A DNA stretch of 64,000 nt from Sporobolomyces roseus. Lineage: Eukaryota; Basidiomycota; Microbotryomycetes; Sporidiobolales; Sporidiobolaceae. Below, in pieces: positions 12,021 through 22,589 of the stretch. The translations under genes and the position numbers were made by a program. Each line of letters starts with the position of its first letter. Position 1 is the stretch's first letter. Below the pieces are notes generated by a model. That model was not told the DNA's origin. It searched no databases and saw nothing but the letters and a program-made list of their open reading frames with translations. The stretch lies in the NCBI GenBank assembly GCA_016617785.1, contig JADILM010000002.1, positions 496,001-560,000 of the forward strand, in the 5' to 3' direction.

Positions 12021-12244
12021 CGAGTGAAGAGAAGAAAGGAAGAGCGGCTGTCAGCTTCATTCAACAAAACAAAGAGGATTGAGCGTCGTTGAAAAGTGGG
12101 TTCGAATCGAATCGAGCGAAACGACCAATCGTACTCGCAAGTACTGCACAATCCTCTCGGCCGACGCCCTAGTCTGACGCATGGTGAAGTGCGAGTGGAT
12201 GCAGTGCAAGCGGAGAGAGAATCGAGATACTCGCCAGACAACCT

Positions 12245-13812
12245 CTAATCTCCTTTCCCTCTCGTTGAATCCTCTGTCCGCACCCCTCCTTCTTTCATCA
12301 GCTTCTCTATCGCATCCTTCTCGTCCTTCTCCGCCTTCATCGATGCAGCCAGTAATCGTTCGACTCGCTTCGATTCCGCTTCCCACAATTCGTTCGCCGT
12401 CGTTGCAGGCACTTGATCCAATATCGGCAATCTGGTCACGTAAGGGGTCAGCGGGACTCAAGCAAGTGTGAGAAAAGGTAAGGTACCGAACTTCGAGTCC
12501 TTCTCGATAGAGACCTCCACCTTTTACCCACATTCTTCGTTCTCCTTTCTTCGCTTCCTCTTCCTCATCGACAATAATCACTCCCTTTGGATCCTTGACT
12601 CGCTTCTTCTTCTTTTTCCCTCTTTCTCCTTCAGCTACCGTATCCGCCATCAATGCGCCCAGCACAACTTGAGCTCCTTCACTTGCGGATTTCGAGAAGA
12701 GCCAAATTAATGGTAAGAGGACGAGGTAGATCGCTAGACCCATTACTGAGAAGTTTGAATGAGAGGTCGAGGCGCGGAGGTATTGTCGAGCGTACGATCT
12801 TGTTAGACCGGGACAGACCGAGAGGGCAAGAATCGGAGAAGAAGTTGGAAGAGCGTCTGAAGGTGGAGCGGACGGGGTCGAGGTAGAGTCTTTCTTGGTC
12901 GAGGAAGAGGAGGAGGTAAGTTCGAGACGAGATTGGAACTCTTTCCAAAGGATGATCGATGCGAGAGCGACTTGACCTTCGACGAGTTCGGGACTCCTCG
13001 ATGGAAATGGTCGAGCAGTGTATTCGAGGTCGAGGTTAAAGGTTCTGGGTACGATAGCGGCATAGAAGGCTGATACTTGGTTGATAATGCGGATGGGAGA
13101 AGTAGCGGTCGAGGCGGATCGAAGGAGGGTTGGTAAGAGTAGTTGAACGAGGGCGTGTCGTCCCGTCAGATGTGTCGCATGTCTCGTCTCCATCGTCTCG
13201 TCTATCCCAACTTGCTTCGATTTCCTCATCCTCGTTCCATAACCGAGACCTTCATCTCCCGCTCCATCTCCATCGCAGAAAATGATTCCGTCAATCCTCG
13301 CTTCCAAATCCTGCACCATTCCGCTCTTCGCGTCTTTCTGCCACTTTTGTATGAAACATTTGATGCTGTCGATGGACGAGAGATCGCATTGTTCGACATA
13401 AATTCGCTCATTTTGAGCGGTTGAACGAAGGAGCACGAGAAGCTGAACGACTGAAGGGGAAGTCGGATCTGGGTGGAGGGCGATGACTTGAGCTCCTTGA
13501 GCAGCTAGGAACTGTAGAACTTCGAGTCCAGTGCTCGAGAATCCTCCCTACACAATTTCCCCAAGTTGAGAGATGTAGCAAAGTCAGCTCTCTCCAACTC
13601 GCTCATGAAGCTGTGGGACTGCTCAGGGAGATGGATAGAAAGCTCACCGATAGCATGTAGGTCTTTCCAGCTAGTTCCTTCTCTTCGCTGCACACGTATC
13701 CCTTTGACCAACTTCGGATTGAGAGAGCTGCAGTAAGAGCTGTTCCGTACTTGGTGAATTGCCAAACGATATCGGAAGATGCTAAAGCATGGATTGCGAT
13801 CGGTAAGGGCAT
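12245..13812 (-). CDS. Membrane-anchored short-chain dehydrogenase/reductase
   Basis: An SDR-type NAD(P)-dependent oxidoreductase of unknown substrate. The start chosen is MPLPIAIHAL, followed by a hydrophobic N-terminal segment. A Rossmann motif is joined across the first intron (KTYMLSGG or TGGFSSTG region), then EVLQFLAAQGAQVIALH. Later come the strand IDGIIFCDGDG, HLTGRHALVQLLLPTL, IINQVSAFYAA in the place of the catalytic Ser strand, and LALSVCPGLTRS. A second hydrophobic span (about 12750) precedes a lysine-rich cytosolic tail. The open frame continues past 12440, but I splice there (EVR to LPILDQVPATT), which gives a helical charged C-terminus ending in RGKGD. It resembles yeast YNL181W-type proteins; that relation is from general likeness only. 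Confidence 0.75.
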
Positions 13813-14732
13813 CCTGAGTGAAGTTGTTCGTAGCGGTCGGAGTCGAATTCGCGAAATTTCGTTTCTCGCTCTCAGCCTCTTCGCATATCCACGGTCGTTC
13901 TTCTTCTTCTGTCGATTCTCATTGGAGCTCAGTGGAGCTGTCCTTAATCGCTGTAGGCGAAGCATCACCTTTCCGGGCTTTGCCAGGCCTCGCGGCGGCC
14001 GCTTTCGTTGAATCGCCTTCGACTCCGCCTTTCTGCCTTTGAACCACTTGCTCGAAGTTCCGCTGGATCAAAGCACGATCATTGATGGCGTTCCGCTGCC
14101 GAAGATAAAGCTTCAGACATGTGAAAGGAGCGAGAAAAGCTCATCGCATCGTCGGCCGTTTCGTCGTAACTTCCCTCTCTGCCGGTCTCTGTCTTTTCAC
14201 GTTCTACCATTGTACTCCGTAGCAGCTAACCGCGCCGAGCCGGTAAGCGAGATCCCCCCCACTCCCTCTCCAGCTTCGGCCCTTCGTCGCTTTCAACCCA
14301 CGAGGGATAAATAAACAAATCGATTCGGACGCGAGTCCGCGGCGATCCGATGCATCCTAGTTCCAGGAACAGCTTCTATCGAGTGCCGACACGTTCAGTC
14401 ATGTGAGCAAAGAACAACGATTAAAGTGGTAAAGCGGCTAAGAAGCCGATTCGATAAGTTTACGAAAGAGTTCGATCAGAGTCTTCCAGTCGTGTGCCTT
14501 CGCTCTCGCTGGAATGCCATTGAAGCTGAATTGAACTACTATTTCGCAAAAACCCGAACCACATCACAGGGAGAGAAGCCAATTTCCGGTAAACATAACG
14601 AGAGAGAGGGTAGAAAAATGAAAATCGAGGAGGGGGAAAGAAAAGCACAACAAGTGAGAGAAAGGGCTGGATGCAAGATGGGGAGAGCTATGCAATGCCT
14701 ACTACTGACTAGTGAAAAGGAGGAAGTGCTTC
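13813..14732. other. Long intergenic stretch upstream of the dehydrogenase gene
   Basis: Open frames exist on both strands but lack coding character or recognisable domains. The part next to 13812 should hold the promoter of the dehydrogenase gene, and the part next to 14732 the 3' untranslated region of the CFEM gene. A short GC-rich patch (gcggcggccgc) occurs near 13993 and an A-rich, purine-rich run near 14600–14660. Confidence 0.4.
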
Positions 14733-15567
14733 TTAAGCCATGATGGCGGCAGCGAGAACAGCGGCGAAACCGAGTCCGGAAACGGTGTTCTGAATAGCTC
14801 CAGAGGCGGGAGCGGAGGTGGCAGAAGGAGCGGTCGATCCACTGGCACGGGAGGAGGACATCGAGGACATCATGGAAGAAGAGGAACCAGCGACAACCGA
14901 CGAGGCAGATGAAACCGCCGACGAAACGGAGGATGCCAATGAAGATTGTTGAGATGCGACGGAGGAAGAAGCCGAGGAGACACCACTGGCAGCGGCAGAA
15001 GAAGCTCCTGAGGGGATAGCCGAGATGTTGATGGGAGTTCCTGAGAGGGAGAAAAAGAATGAGTTCCGAAAGTTTAGAACGTCGGAAGTTGAAGAAAGCT
15101 CACCGTTTTGAGCGCAAACGCCAGCACCGTAAGCGAGAGCCGACTGGAGGTCATCAGCGCTGCATGCTATTGAGGGGGAATAACAATTCGAATCAGTCAA
15201 GGGTTGAAGACTGCGAACTTAGTCGGCAAAAGAGAAGACTCACAGGATTGTTGGCAAGTGTAGTAAGCGGCTTGGAACTCGGTGTTGGTGCAGATGCAGT
15301 TGAGTCCAGTGATACCGGTTGAAGCGCACTGTATTCGAGTCGGAAACCAAAAGAGGAAAGAGTTAGATCACACAACGATTTTACTCGTGACTTTTTCGAC
15401 GAAGGGACGACAAGGAGTGGCAATGAACCGAAATGAGGACTTACGGGAGAGGAGGAGATGGTCGAGGTCAAGCAAGTGAGAGCGCAAGCGGGAATTGCAC
15501 TGGTATCTTGAGCAACGACGGATCCGGCGACGGCGAGGAGGGAAGCGAGAGCGAAAGAAGTGCGCAT
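14733..15567 (-). CDS. CFEM-domain, probably GPI-anchored cell-surface protein
   Basis: Small secreted fungal protein. The signal peptide begins MRTSFALASLLAVAGSVVAQ. The CFEM domain is spread over three exons with the expected cysteine pattern: CALTC, CASTG, NCICTN, TCQQSC, CSADD and GVCAQNG. After PINISAIPSGASS a long Ser/Ala/Thr-rich stalk follows, then a small-residue site and a hydrophobic C-terminus ending FAAVLAAAIMA, typical of a GPI-attachment signal. CFEM proteins in fungi serve in haem capture or adhesion; neither can be chosen from sequence alone. An upstream in-frame Met at 15690 is rejected because the signal peptide starts at 15567. It is divergent from the ABC transporter gene, with about 360 bases between. 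Confidence 0.9.
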
Positions 15568-15926
15568 ATTGAAGAAGTTGAAGAAGTAGGTGGAGAGAGT
15601 GTGAAGAAAGAGAGTGTGAAAGAGAGTCGAGGAGGAAGTCTTTTCGAAGGAGTGGAGTGAAGGAAGTAGAAGAGAGAAGGCAACAAACAAAACTCTGAAC
15701 TCTCTAAAAGTGTCCGCGAGCTTTCAACATGTGGGGCGGCTCTATTGAAAAAGAGCGATCCAGATTCTCGGAGACATTCCGACCAAATTCTCCCTCTACC
15801 AAAAATTCTCACCAGGAACAGCTTCAACTCCAAAAGGGGATCGCTTTAGAAATCCCTCCACTCTTGCAGTCTGCAGCCAAAAAAGTTCCCCTCCTCCTCC
15901 ACCAAGCAACCCCCTCCCTGAAATCG
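15568..15926. promoter_or_regulatory. Divergent promoter region between the CFEM and ADP1 genes
   Basis: The stretch separates two genes read in opposite directions and must hold both promoters. It is purine-rich near the CFEM start (gagagtgtgaagaaagagag) and C/T-rich near the ADP1 start. No specific operator is recognised. Confidence 0.45.
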
Positions 15927-18900
15927 ATGCCCCTGCATTCGACAATACGCTTCCTACCCCTCTTAATCCTTCCAGTCTTCGTCAAAGGACAGTCTTGTAG
16001 TCAATTCGGTACACTAGAGTCAACGGGAACCTGTAGCTGTCCTCCAGGATTCGGAGGAAGTGACTGCAGTCAACTTCTCTGCTCGAACCCTCTCCTCCCT
16101 CCTTCTTCTCGCGCAACTCTCGATCCGAACGTATCAGGAAATGAAGCAGTAGGATGTAACAGTCAATGTACAGAAGGATTCGAAGGAGTGAATTGCAATG
16201 TTTGTATCACGAACAATGCATGTGCGGCTGCAGTTCAATCCTCGAGTTCAACAGGAGGTCTTACCCAGGGACTAGGAGAACCGATATGTAGTACTGGAGC
16301 GTGGACATGGACTCAAGGATTCGGAAGTTGTGCTGTCGATGTGAGTCTCGCTTTTTGAAAATCCTTCTCCCTCGGATTTCCATTGAGTAGCCATACCTCG
16401 GCCAACTCACGAGCTAACTCGCCTTCCTACCTGGATACAGAATCCAACCCTTCGAGGTGTCTTCCCCGGATCCACGACTCTGACATTCCAAAAGACCGTC
16501 TCACCTTCCGATTCCCTCTCGCAATCTCCCGGAACAGACCATTCCATCACTGCAGCACTCTTCTACTCCGCTTCCTCCGGTAATACTACCCTCACAGAAC
16601 AATTCTACTGCGCCGCTTCCTCCTGTACTCAATCGAATCTCACGACGACCATCGGCACTTCTTCCTCACAAGCTGCCATCTCCTACTCCTGCCCCTCTCT
16701 TCAATGTCGATGCAACTCTGGTACTGCCTTCTGTACCTCTGGAGCTCCTCTCGACCTCACGAACACGATCAACAATCTCGGAGGATCGATAGAGGTCACT
16801 TGCGATGCAGCGACTGGACAGAAATGCGCTTTCAAGCAAACTGTACTCGACTCGTTGTTTGGGCAAGCTGGATTGGCGCTGGATAGTTGTCAATGGGGAG
16901 AATGTGTTTTACCAGCAACGATCAACACTTTAGCTGCAACTTTGGTCGGAAGTTCAGATGGAGACGGAGGAGGAAGTTCATTGAGTGGAGGAGTCATCGC
17001 TGGTCTGGCGGTAGTAGGTGCGATCGTAGCGTTACTACTCGCGCTTCTCGCGCTAGGATTCGCCAGTCAACGTCGAGCGAGGAGGACCGCAAGAGCGAAG
17101 GAAGCGCTTCTCGCCTCTATCTCCGACAAAGATTCGACAGACTCCCTCGCCAGACAACCGATCGGTCTTCGATGGATGGACCTCTCCTACTCCCTTCCTC
17201 CCACCTCTGCTCTCGCCCGTATCCTCCCCTCTTCCTCTTCTCACCACGGTCAAGATGGTCGAAACATTCTTCCCTCACTTTCCGGAACCATTCCTGGAGG
17301 TGCCTTCACTTCGATTCTCGGTCCTTCTGGTGCTGGAAAGTCAACACTCGTCGACCTTCTCGCTGGAGTGAGGAAAGCTGGAAAGAGAGGTGGTCAAGTC
17401 GAATTCGTTTTCCCAGCGGGAGAGGGCGAGAAAGTGAGAGATGGGAAGAAGGTCAAGGTTGGATACGTTGATCAACATGATTCACTACCTACGACGAGTA
17501 CCGTCAAGGAAGCGATCATGTTTGCGGCAGATCTGAGAATGGGCGAGATTTCGAAGGAAACCAAGCGGTACGTCGCCTCTCCTGACTTCTGAGTTTCGTT
17601 CGAGGCGCGACTGATACTAATCTGACTGTACAGTAAACGGGTCTTCGAAGTCATGAGTCAACTCGGGTTGGTCGATATCGCAGATTCTCGAATCGGTTCA
17701 AACGAGAAAAGGGGAATCAGTGGAGGTAAGTTCTTGCTTCATGTACGCTCGACGCTGAGAGACATCGCATGCTGACGAGCTTCGACGATGTGTAGGTGAA
17801 CGACGACGAGTCAGTATCGCTCTCGAACTTGTTTCCGCTCCTGCTATCCTGATCGCCGACGAACCCACTTCTGGTATGTTTCATTCTCATCAGTCGCTCT
17901 CTTCTGCTTTTCGCTGACTACTATGGATCCTACAGGGCTCGACTCGACTTCTGCACTTCTCATCATCCGTGCTCTCAAGTCTCTCACGACTCCGACCGAC
18001 GCTTCTTTACGACCCACGACAGTCATTCTTACGATTCATCAGCCATCCTCTCAGATCTTCCATCACTTCGATCAAGTCATCCTACTCGGAATGGGAGGAG
18101 TGCAGATGTACGCTGGAAATGCTGCCGATTCGAGAGGATGGTTTGCAGCGAGAGGCTATGAATGCCCAGAAGGTTGGAACCCTGCAGATTGTGAGTCTTC
18201 CTTACGAGTACAGCCGCCTTTCCATCTAGCACGACTGATGCTTCTTTGGGAAACCATAGACTTTCTCGATCTCGCAACTTCGCCTCCTCGAGATCTCGTT
18301 CCCGGTCCACCCCTGCCGACCGCTTCTCACTCTCGCAGCACATCATCCGCTTCGGTCAAGGAGACCTCGACCCCTCCTAGCAACGCGATTCCTACAGTCC
18401 CTTCAAATCAAGCACCTTCAAAGACGACCGCAGTTTCGAAACCGCTGAGCCTCAAGAATCAATTCCAGCTCGACGACGAAGATAGGAAGCCTAGTACGGT
18501 CACTCTTACCCAGTTTGAGGCACTGGCGATGCGAGAGGGAAAGAACCTCAAACGAGATTGGTCATTATTTGTGAGTCTGCATTTTACTCCCTCTCCTGCA
18601 TAATCGATCCTGATTCTCTTCGTTGTTCAGTTCATGCACAACTTTGTCGCAATCATTGTCGGTGTTATCGTTGGAGGAATGTACTATCAAGTTGATTTGA
18701 GTATCGGAGGTTCGTTTCTTCTCTCTACTTCTCGACTCCATTTCTCCCGAATACTGATCTCTCGTTTCGTACAGGTTTCCAATCTCGTATCGGATCGCTC
18801 TTCTTCCTTGGATGTCTCCTCGCCTTTGGTTCCCTCTCAGCACTCGCCAATTTCGCTCACCTTCGATCGATCTTCCTTCGTGAACGAGCAAGGTCCTACT

Positions 18901-19649
18901 ACTCCCCTTTCGCCTGGGTCGCAAGTCGAGTCGTATTCGACATTGTGCCTCTCAGGTTGATCCCCACTCTCATTCTCGGTATCATCGTCTAGTGAGTCTA
19001 GAGTCGCTTCGAAATGTCTGGAAATGCGAGCGGAACTGACTTCGATGTTCTTCCTCACAGCTGGATGGTCGGTCTCTCACCTGATGCTGCCAACTTTTTC
19101 AAGTACCTACTCATCTTGGTCCTCTATTCGATTGCCATGACCTTGTTCAACTTCCTGCTCGCCGCTCTCGTCTCGGAAGTCGGAGTTGCTATCTTGATTT
19201 CTGCCGTGTACGCCTTGATTCCCCTATACCTTACCAGTTCGGAGCATGCTCATTCGATATCTCCTCCAGCATCAATCTATTCCAAATGGCTTTCGCTGGA
19301 TTCTTCATCAACCTGTCTCGAATTCCCGCCGTCCTTCGTTGGCTTCAATGGCTCTCTCCCCTCAAATACGCCCTCGAAGCTCTCTCCGTCAACGAAGTCG
19401 GTAGTGGGTTGATGATCGTCGATGAGCTCGCTGGTGCGAGGGTCGAAGTGTCCGCTCTAGTCATTATGGAAACTTTGTTCGGATTCAAGTTTTCCGCTTA
19501 TTACAGGTAAGCACAATCTCCCTTCCTCCCCTTCTTCATCGCTGATCTCTTGATTACGCAGGGATGTACTCGTACTGTTTGGGTTCATCGCGGGCTTTGC
19601 AATTCTGGTGGTTTGTTCGGTTGTTTTCAGATTACGAGAATTGAGATAG
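15927..19649 (+). CDS. ADP1: ABCG-type half transporter with cysteine-rich N-terminal domain (Adp1 family)
   Basis: Membrane ATPase of the ABCG/White class. A signal peptide (MPLHSTIRFLPLLILPVFVKG) leads into an EGF-like, cysteine-rich lumenal region (CSCPPGFGGSDCSQ, CTEGFEGVNCNVC) of about 300 residues. One hydrophobic span follows (near 16980–17060). The nucleotide-binding domain has Walker A GPSGAGKST, Q-loop GYVDQHDSL, signature ISGGERRRVS, Walker B with D-loop ILIADEPTSGLDST and the H-switch TIHQPSSQ. The C-terminal half has the ABC2-type membrane spans, ending FGFIAGFAILVVC and FRLRELR. Architecture and order match S. cerevisiae Adp1, whose substrate is unknown. The gene has at least eight short introns. 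The start was chosen because it gives the signal peptide. Confidence 0.9.
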
Positions 19650-19976
19650 ATTATGTATTTTCTCTCTCTTACTTACGGTTGTTTAATGTCTCTTCATGTT
19701 TTTGCCATTACTATAATATGCTTTTCCTGCCTCACCTCCCTCAGAATCAGAAAGTTGCGAGATGCCTCCAAAGTCACTTGCGAGGAAAGTCGGGTAACCT
19801 TCTTCTGCTGCCACTTCACCTCTCAGATATTATTCGACAGCAGCTCAACTCGACCGAACTATAGCTCTCTACACTCACGACAACCTCAGCAAAATCAACC
19901 GCGCCTCGCCGCCTCTGTCAGCATCAGATCGACCCTTCTCCCTCTTTCATCTTAACTTCGTCAATTCACCGCCACT

Positions 19977-21216
19977 ATGCCTCGTGCTGAAGCAGGGTCA
20001 AGTAAGGCTATCGGAAATGCTATGAAGAGCAAAGGTAAGCCTTCGATCGCTCTCCCTAGCGGTCATAGAGGTTGATTGCTAATCAATCTTTGCCTCTGCC
20101 TCTCACACGTCTTGACAGGTCTTCAGAAGCTACGATACTACTGTCAGATCTGTGAGAAGCAATGTCGAGATGTGAGCAGCTTCCCCTCTGCTCTCCGTAC
20201 TGAGAGAAACTGACATTCTTGCTCACTCTCTCGAACAGGACAACGGATTCAAATGTCACACTATGTCCGAAGGTCATCTCAGGCAAATGTTGCTGGTTGG
20301 GGAGAGTGCTGGAAAGCATATCGCAGATTACACTTCGAGGTTTCAAGGAGAATTCGTTGCTTTGCTGAGCCGAAGGTACGCCCTCTTCCTCGCTTGTCTC
20401 TCGCCTGTCAAAAGCTGACCAATTTGAGGACACGACAGATGGGGCACGAAACGAGTGCGAGTCAACCAGGTCTATCAAGAGTACATTCAGGACAAGAACC
20501 ATCTCCACATGAACGCAACTCGTTTCCTATCCCTTACTGAATTCGCCAAACACCTCGGACGAACTGGAGTCTGTCATGTCGACGAGACCGAGAAGGGATG
20601 GTTCATCGCTTGGATTGATAATTCGCCGAGGGCTTTGGCGAAAGCTGAATCGAATCAGAAGAAGGAGAGGGGAGAAATGGATGATGAGATGCGACAGAGG
20701 AAGTTGATTCAGGAACAAATCGAGAGGGCGAGGGAAGAAGGAGAGAGGAGACGGAAAGAAGCGTTGCAGGCGAAGGCAGAAGGAGGCGAGGGAGAAATAA
20801 GTGAGGAAACTGGAGAGGTCGAGGCGGTGGAACCTTCTGGAGAGTTGAAGCGGGAAGAAGGAGAAAAGGTTGCACTCAGTCTATCGTTCACCACTCCTGC
20901 TCCCTCCAACCCGGTCAAATTTGAATCCCCGCCAACCGATTCTGTACCCTCGACAACTCCCTCAGCTCCCACTTCCACTTTCGTCGCTCCTCCCGTCAAA
21001 CCCGTCATCGGATTCACCCCAAAAGCCAATCCTCTCACCATGAAGAAAGCGAATCCGCTCAAAGGAAACCCCCTCGCGAAGAAACCGAATCCTCTCAAAT
21101 CTTCCTCCTCATCCGCATCTTCGATCGCTGGAGGAGAGAAACGCAAGGCTCCGATGAGCGCGATGGAGTCTATTGCGATGGAGGAAATGGCGAGGAAGCA
21201 GAGAAGGCGGAATTAA
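19977..21216 (+). CDS. KIN17: KIN17-family DNA/RNA-binding protein
   Basis: Nuclear protein linked to pre-mRNA splicing and DNA metabolism in other eukaryotes. The first exon is MPRAEAGSSKAIGNAMKSKG. Next come LQKLRYYCQICEKQCRD and GFKCHTMSEGH, a C2H2-type zinc finger (C-x2-C...H-x5-H) split over two exons. The conserved winged-helix-like segment follows: ADYTSRFQGEFVALL, YQEYIQDKNHLHMNATRF, LTEFAKHLGRTG and DETEKGWFIAWID. A long charged helix (20640–20860) and a low-complexity tail end the protein. The tail has four spaced NPL units (KANPL, KANPL, GNPL, KPNPL). The C-terminal KOW/SH3 modules of animal KIN17 are absent, as in several fungal members. Confidence 0.92.
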
Positions 21217-21843
21217 GGGTTGCGAGGGAGGAAGGAGCTATTTGTCGTAAATGTGTTGTTTCTCTCTTGTTGTAAGCAGTCTCCGAGTCTCTACCTATCT
21301 TCTGCTGTCTTTGGTGAGGTTAGAGAGACTGCATACTATTGACTGCCTTTGAGCTTTCGCATACACTGCGACGAAAAAGCTATGTTCATTCAGGTTCATT
21401 CGCAACTTCTTCTCTCGCCGCACTATCGTTCTGCCGTCTTATCGCATAAGGATGCATGCGCTATCAGCTCTTCGCCCATCGAGAAACCATCGGCCCTCAG
21501 TTGACCACCAGACTTGATCAATAATCTTCTTCGCGAGAAGATTCTCTCTCCTAGGACTGCATAGAGCGTCCATTCTCTCGCACTTTTGCGGAGTCAGGAC
21601 CGATTGAACCCGCATGGCACTCATCTTCGGCGTATTCCAGTCTGATCTCGAGGTCTATGACCGCACACTTCAGTTCTACACTCGTCGTCGGTCGTTTTCG
21701 AAATTTCCGGGGATCTTTTTTTTCTTTCGCCCATCTATTCACGACTATTTCCAATGACCCTTACAGCCTAACGTACTTGTTTTCCTTCCAGTTCATCTCT
21801 CCCATCTACACCATCGACTCTCCAAAGGCGCAGGAGGTTAGCG
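21217..21843. other. Intergenic stretch between KIN17 and the small hypothetical gene
   Basis: No coding region is supported. A short plus-strand frame begins at an ATG at 21657 and overlaps the next gene's start in another frame; it could be an upstream open frame in a long leader, but nothing shows that it is used. A T-rich run lies at about 21715–21730. Confidence 0.4.
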
Positions 21844-22379
21844 ATGTCTGGCATTTCTTCAAAATCAATCTTCTCGAATGCATCTTCTTCAGGTTTCTCC
21901 AGCTCGCCGGAACAGTCGCCGACTTCATCAACATTCTCAGGGTCAAACATCGCCTGGTTATCGTCGGCAGAAGTCGAAGCTGCGATGGAAAGGGAGAAGA
22001 GGTTAGTGAGGGAGGAAATGGAGAGAGGAGTGAAAGTTGCGACGGGAGACGAAATAGATCGCAGGGATTGGAAGAAAGCCTTGGGACCGACGACGTGAGT
22101 CATTTCCATCTCTTCGAAGCTTACTAGGCTGAACTGACGCGGTTGAGCATAACTAGCGGTCGAAAACTCGGTAAAATCCTGTCAAAGTCAGGTAGCGCTC
22201 GCTCGCTACGGATCTCAGGCCCTGTTCATCTCAAGGTGAGTGTCTCGCTTCTTCAGGATGGATGAGTAGCGCTGACCATCAGCTTCTTCCTTCAGCCTCT
22301 CGATGATCCTGCGACAGCTTACAACCGAACTCCTCCTCTCTCCAGCTCCCGCTCGAGCACCTTTAAATGGTTCTTCTAG
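21844..22379 (+). CDS. Small hypothetical protein, three exons
   Basis: I do not recognise the family. Exons 21844–22094, 22157–22235 and 22296–22379 join in frame with canonical GTGAGT donors and sum to 137 codons plus stop, which supports a real gene. The N-terminal third is Ser-rich. The middle is a charged helix (EVEAAMEREKRLVREEMERG), then DWKKALGPTTGRKLGKILSK, and the end is SSSRSSTFKWFF. There is no signal peptide or membrane span. An open frame on the opposite strand (22109–21768) overlaps, but it lacks this consistent splicing. The true start could lie in an unseen upstream exon. Confidence 0.6.
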
Positions 22380-22589
22380 ACTCCCCCTCGCTTCTCTTCT
22401 CATTCTGCGTCTTGTCGTTGTAGCTTCATATATCGGGTTAATCGGGAATCTCAAAATATCAACATGGGTAAAAGTTACTAGACTAAACTTAACTGTATAT
22501 ACTGCTATCAAAATCCTGACACATTAGAACTCATGCGAGTGATGCAAAGGTATCGTGCCAGTGAACGAAACAGAAGAACGAGAGGAATG

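Noticed and set aside
12057..12440. Long C-terminal extension of the dehydrogenase in the same frame
   Set aside because: It runs through an intron with a GT donor and a gctgac branch motif. The spliced frame gives a coherent helical tail that ends at 12245.
21768..22109. A minus-strand gene over the small unknown protein
   Set aside because: It has one unspliced frame without recognisable features, while the plus strand joins three exons exactly in frame.
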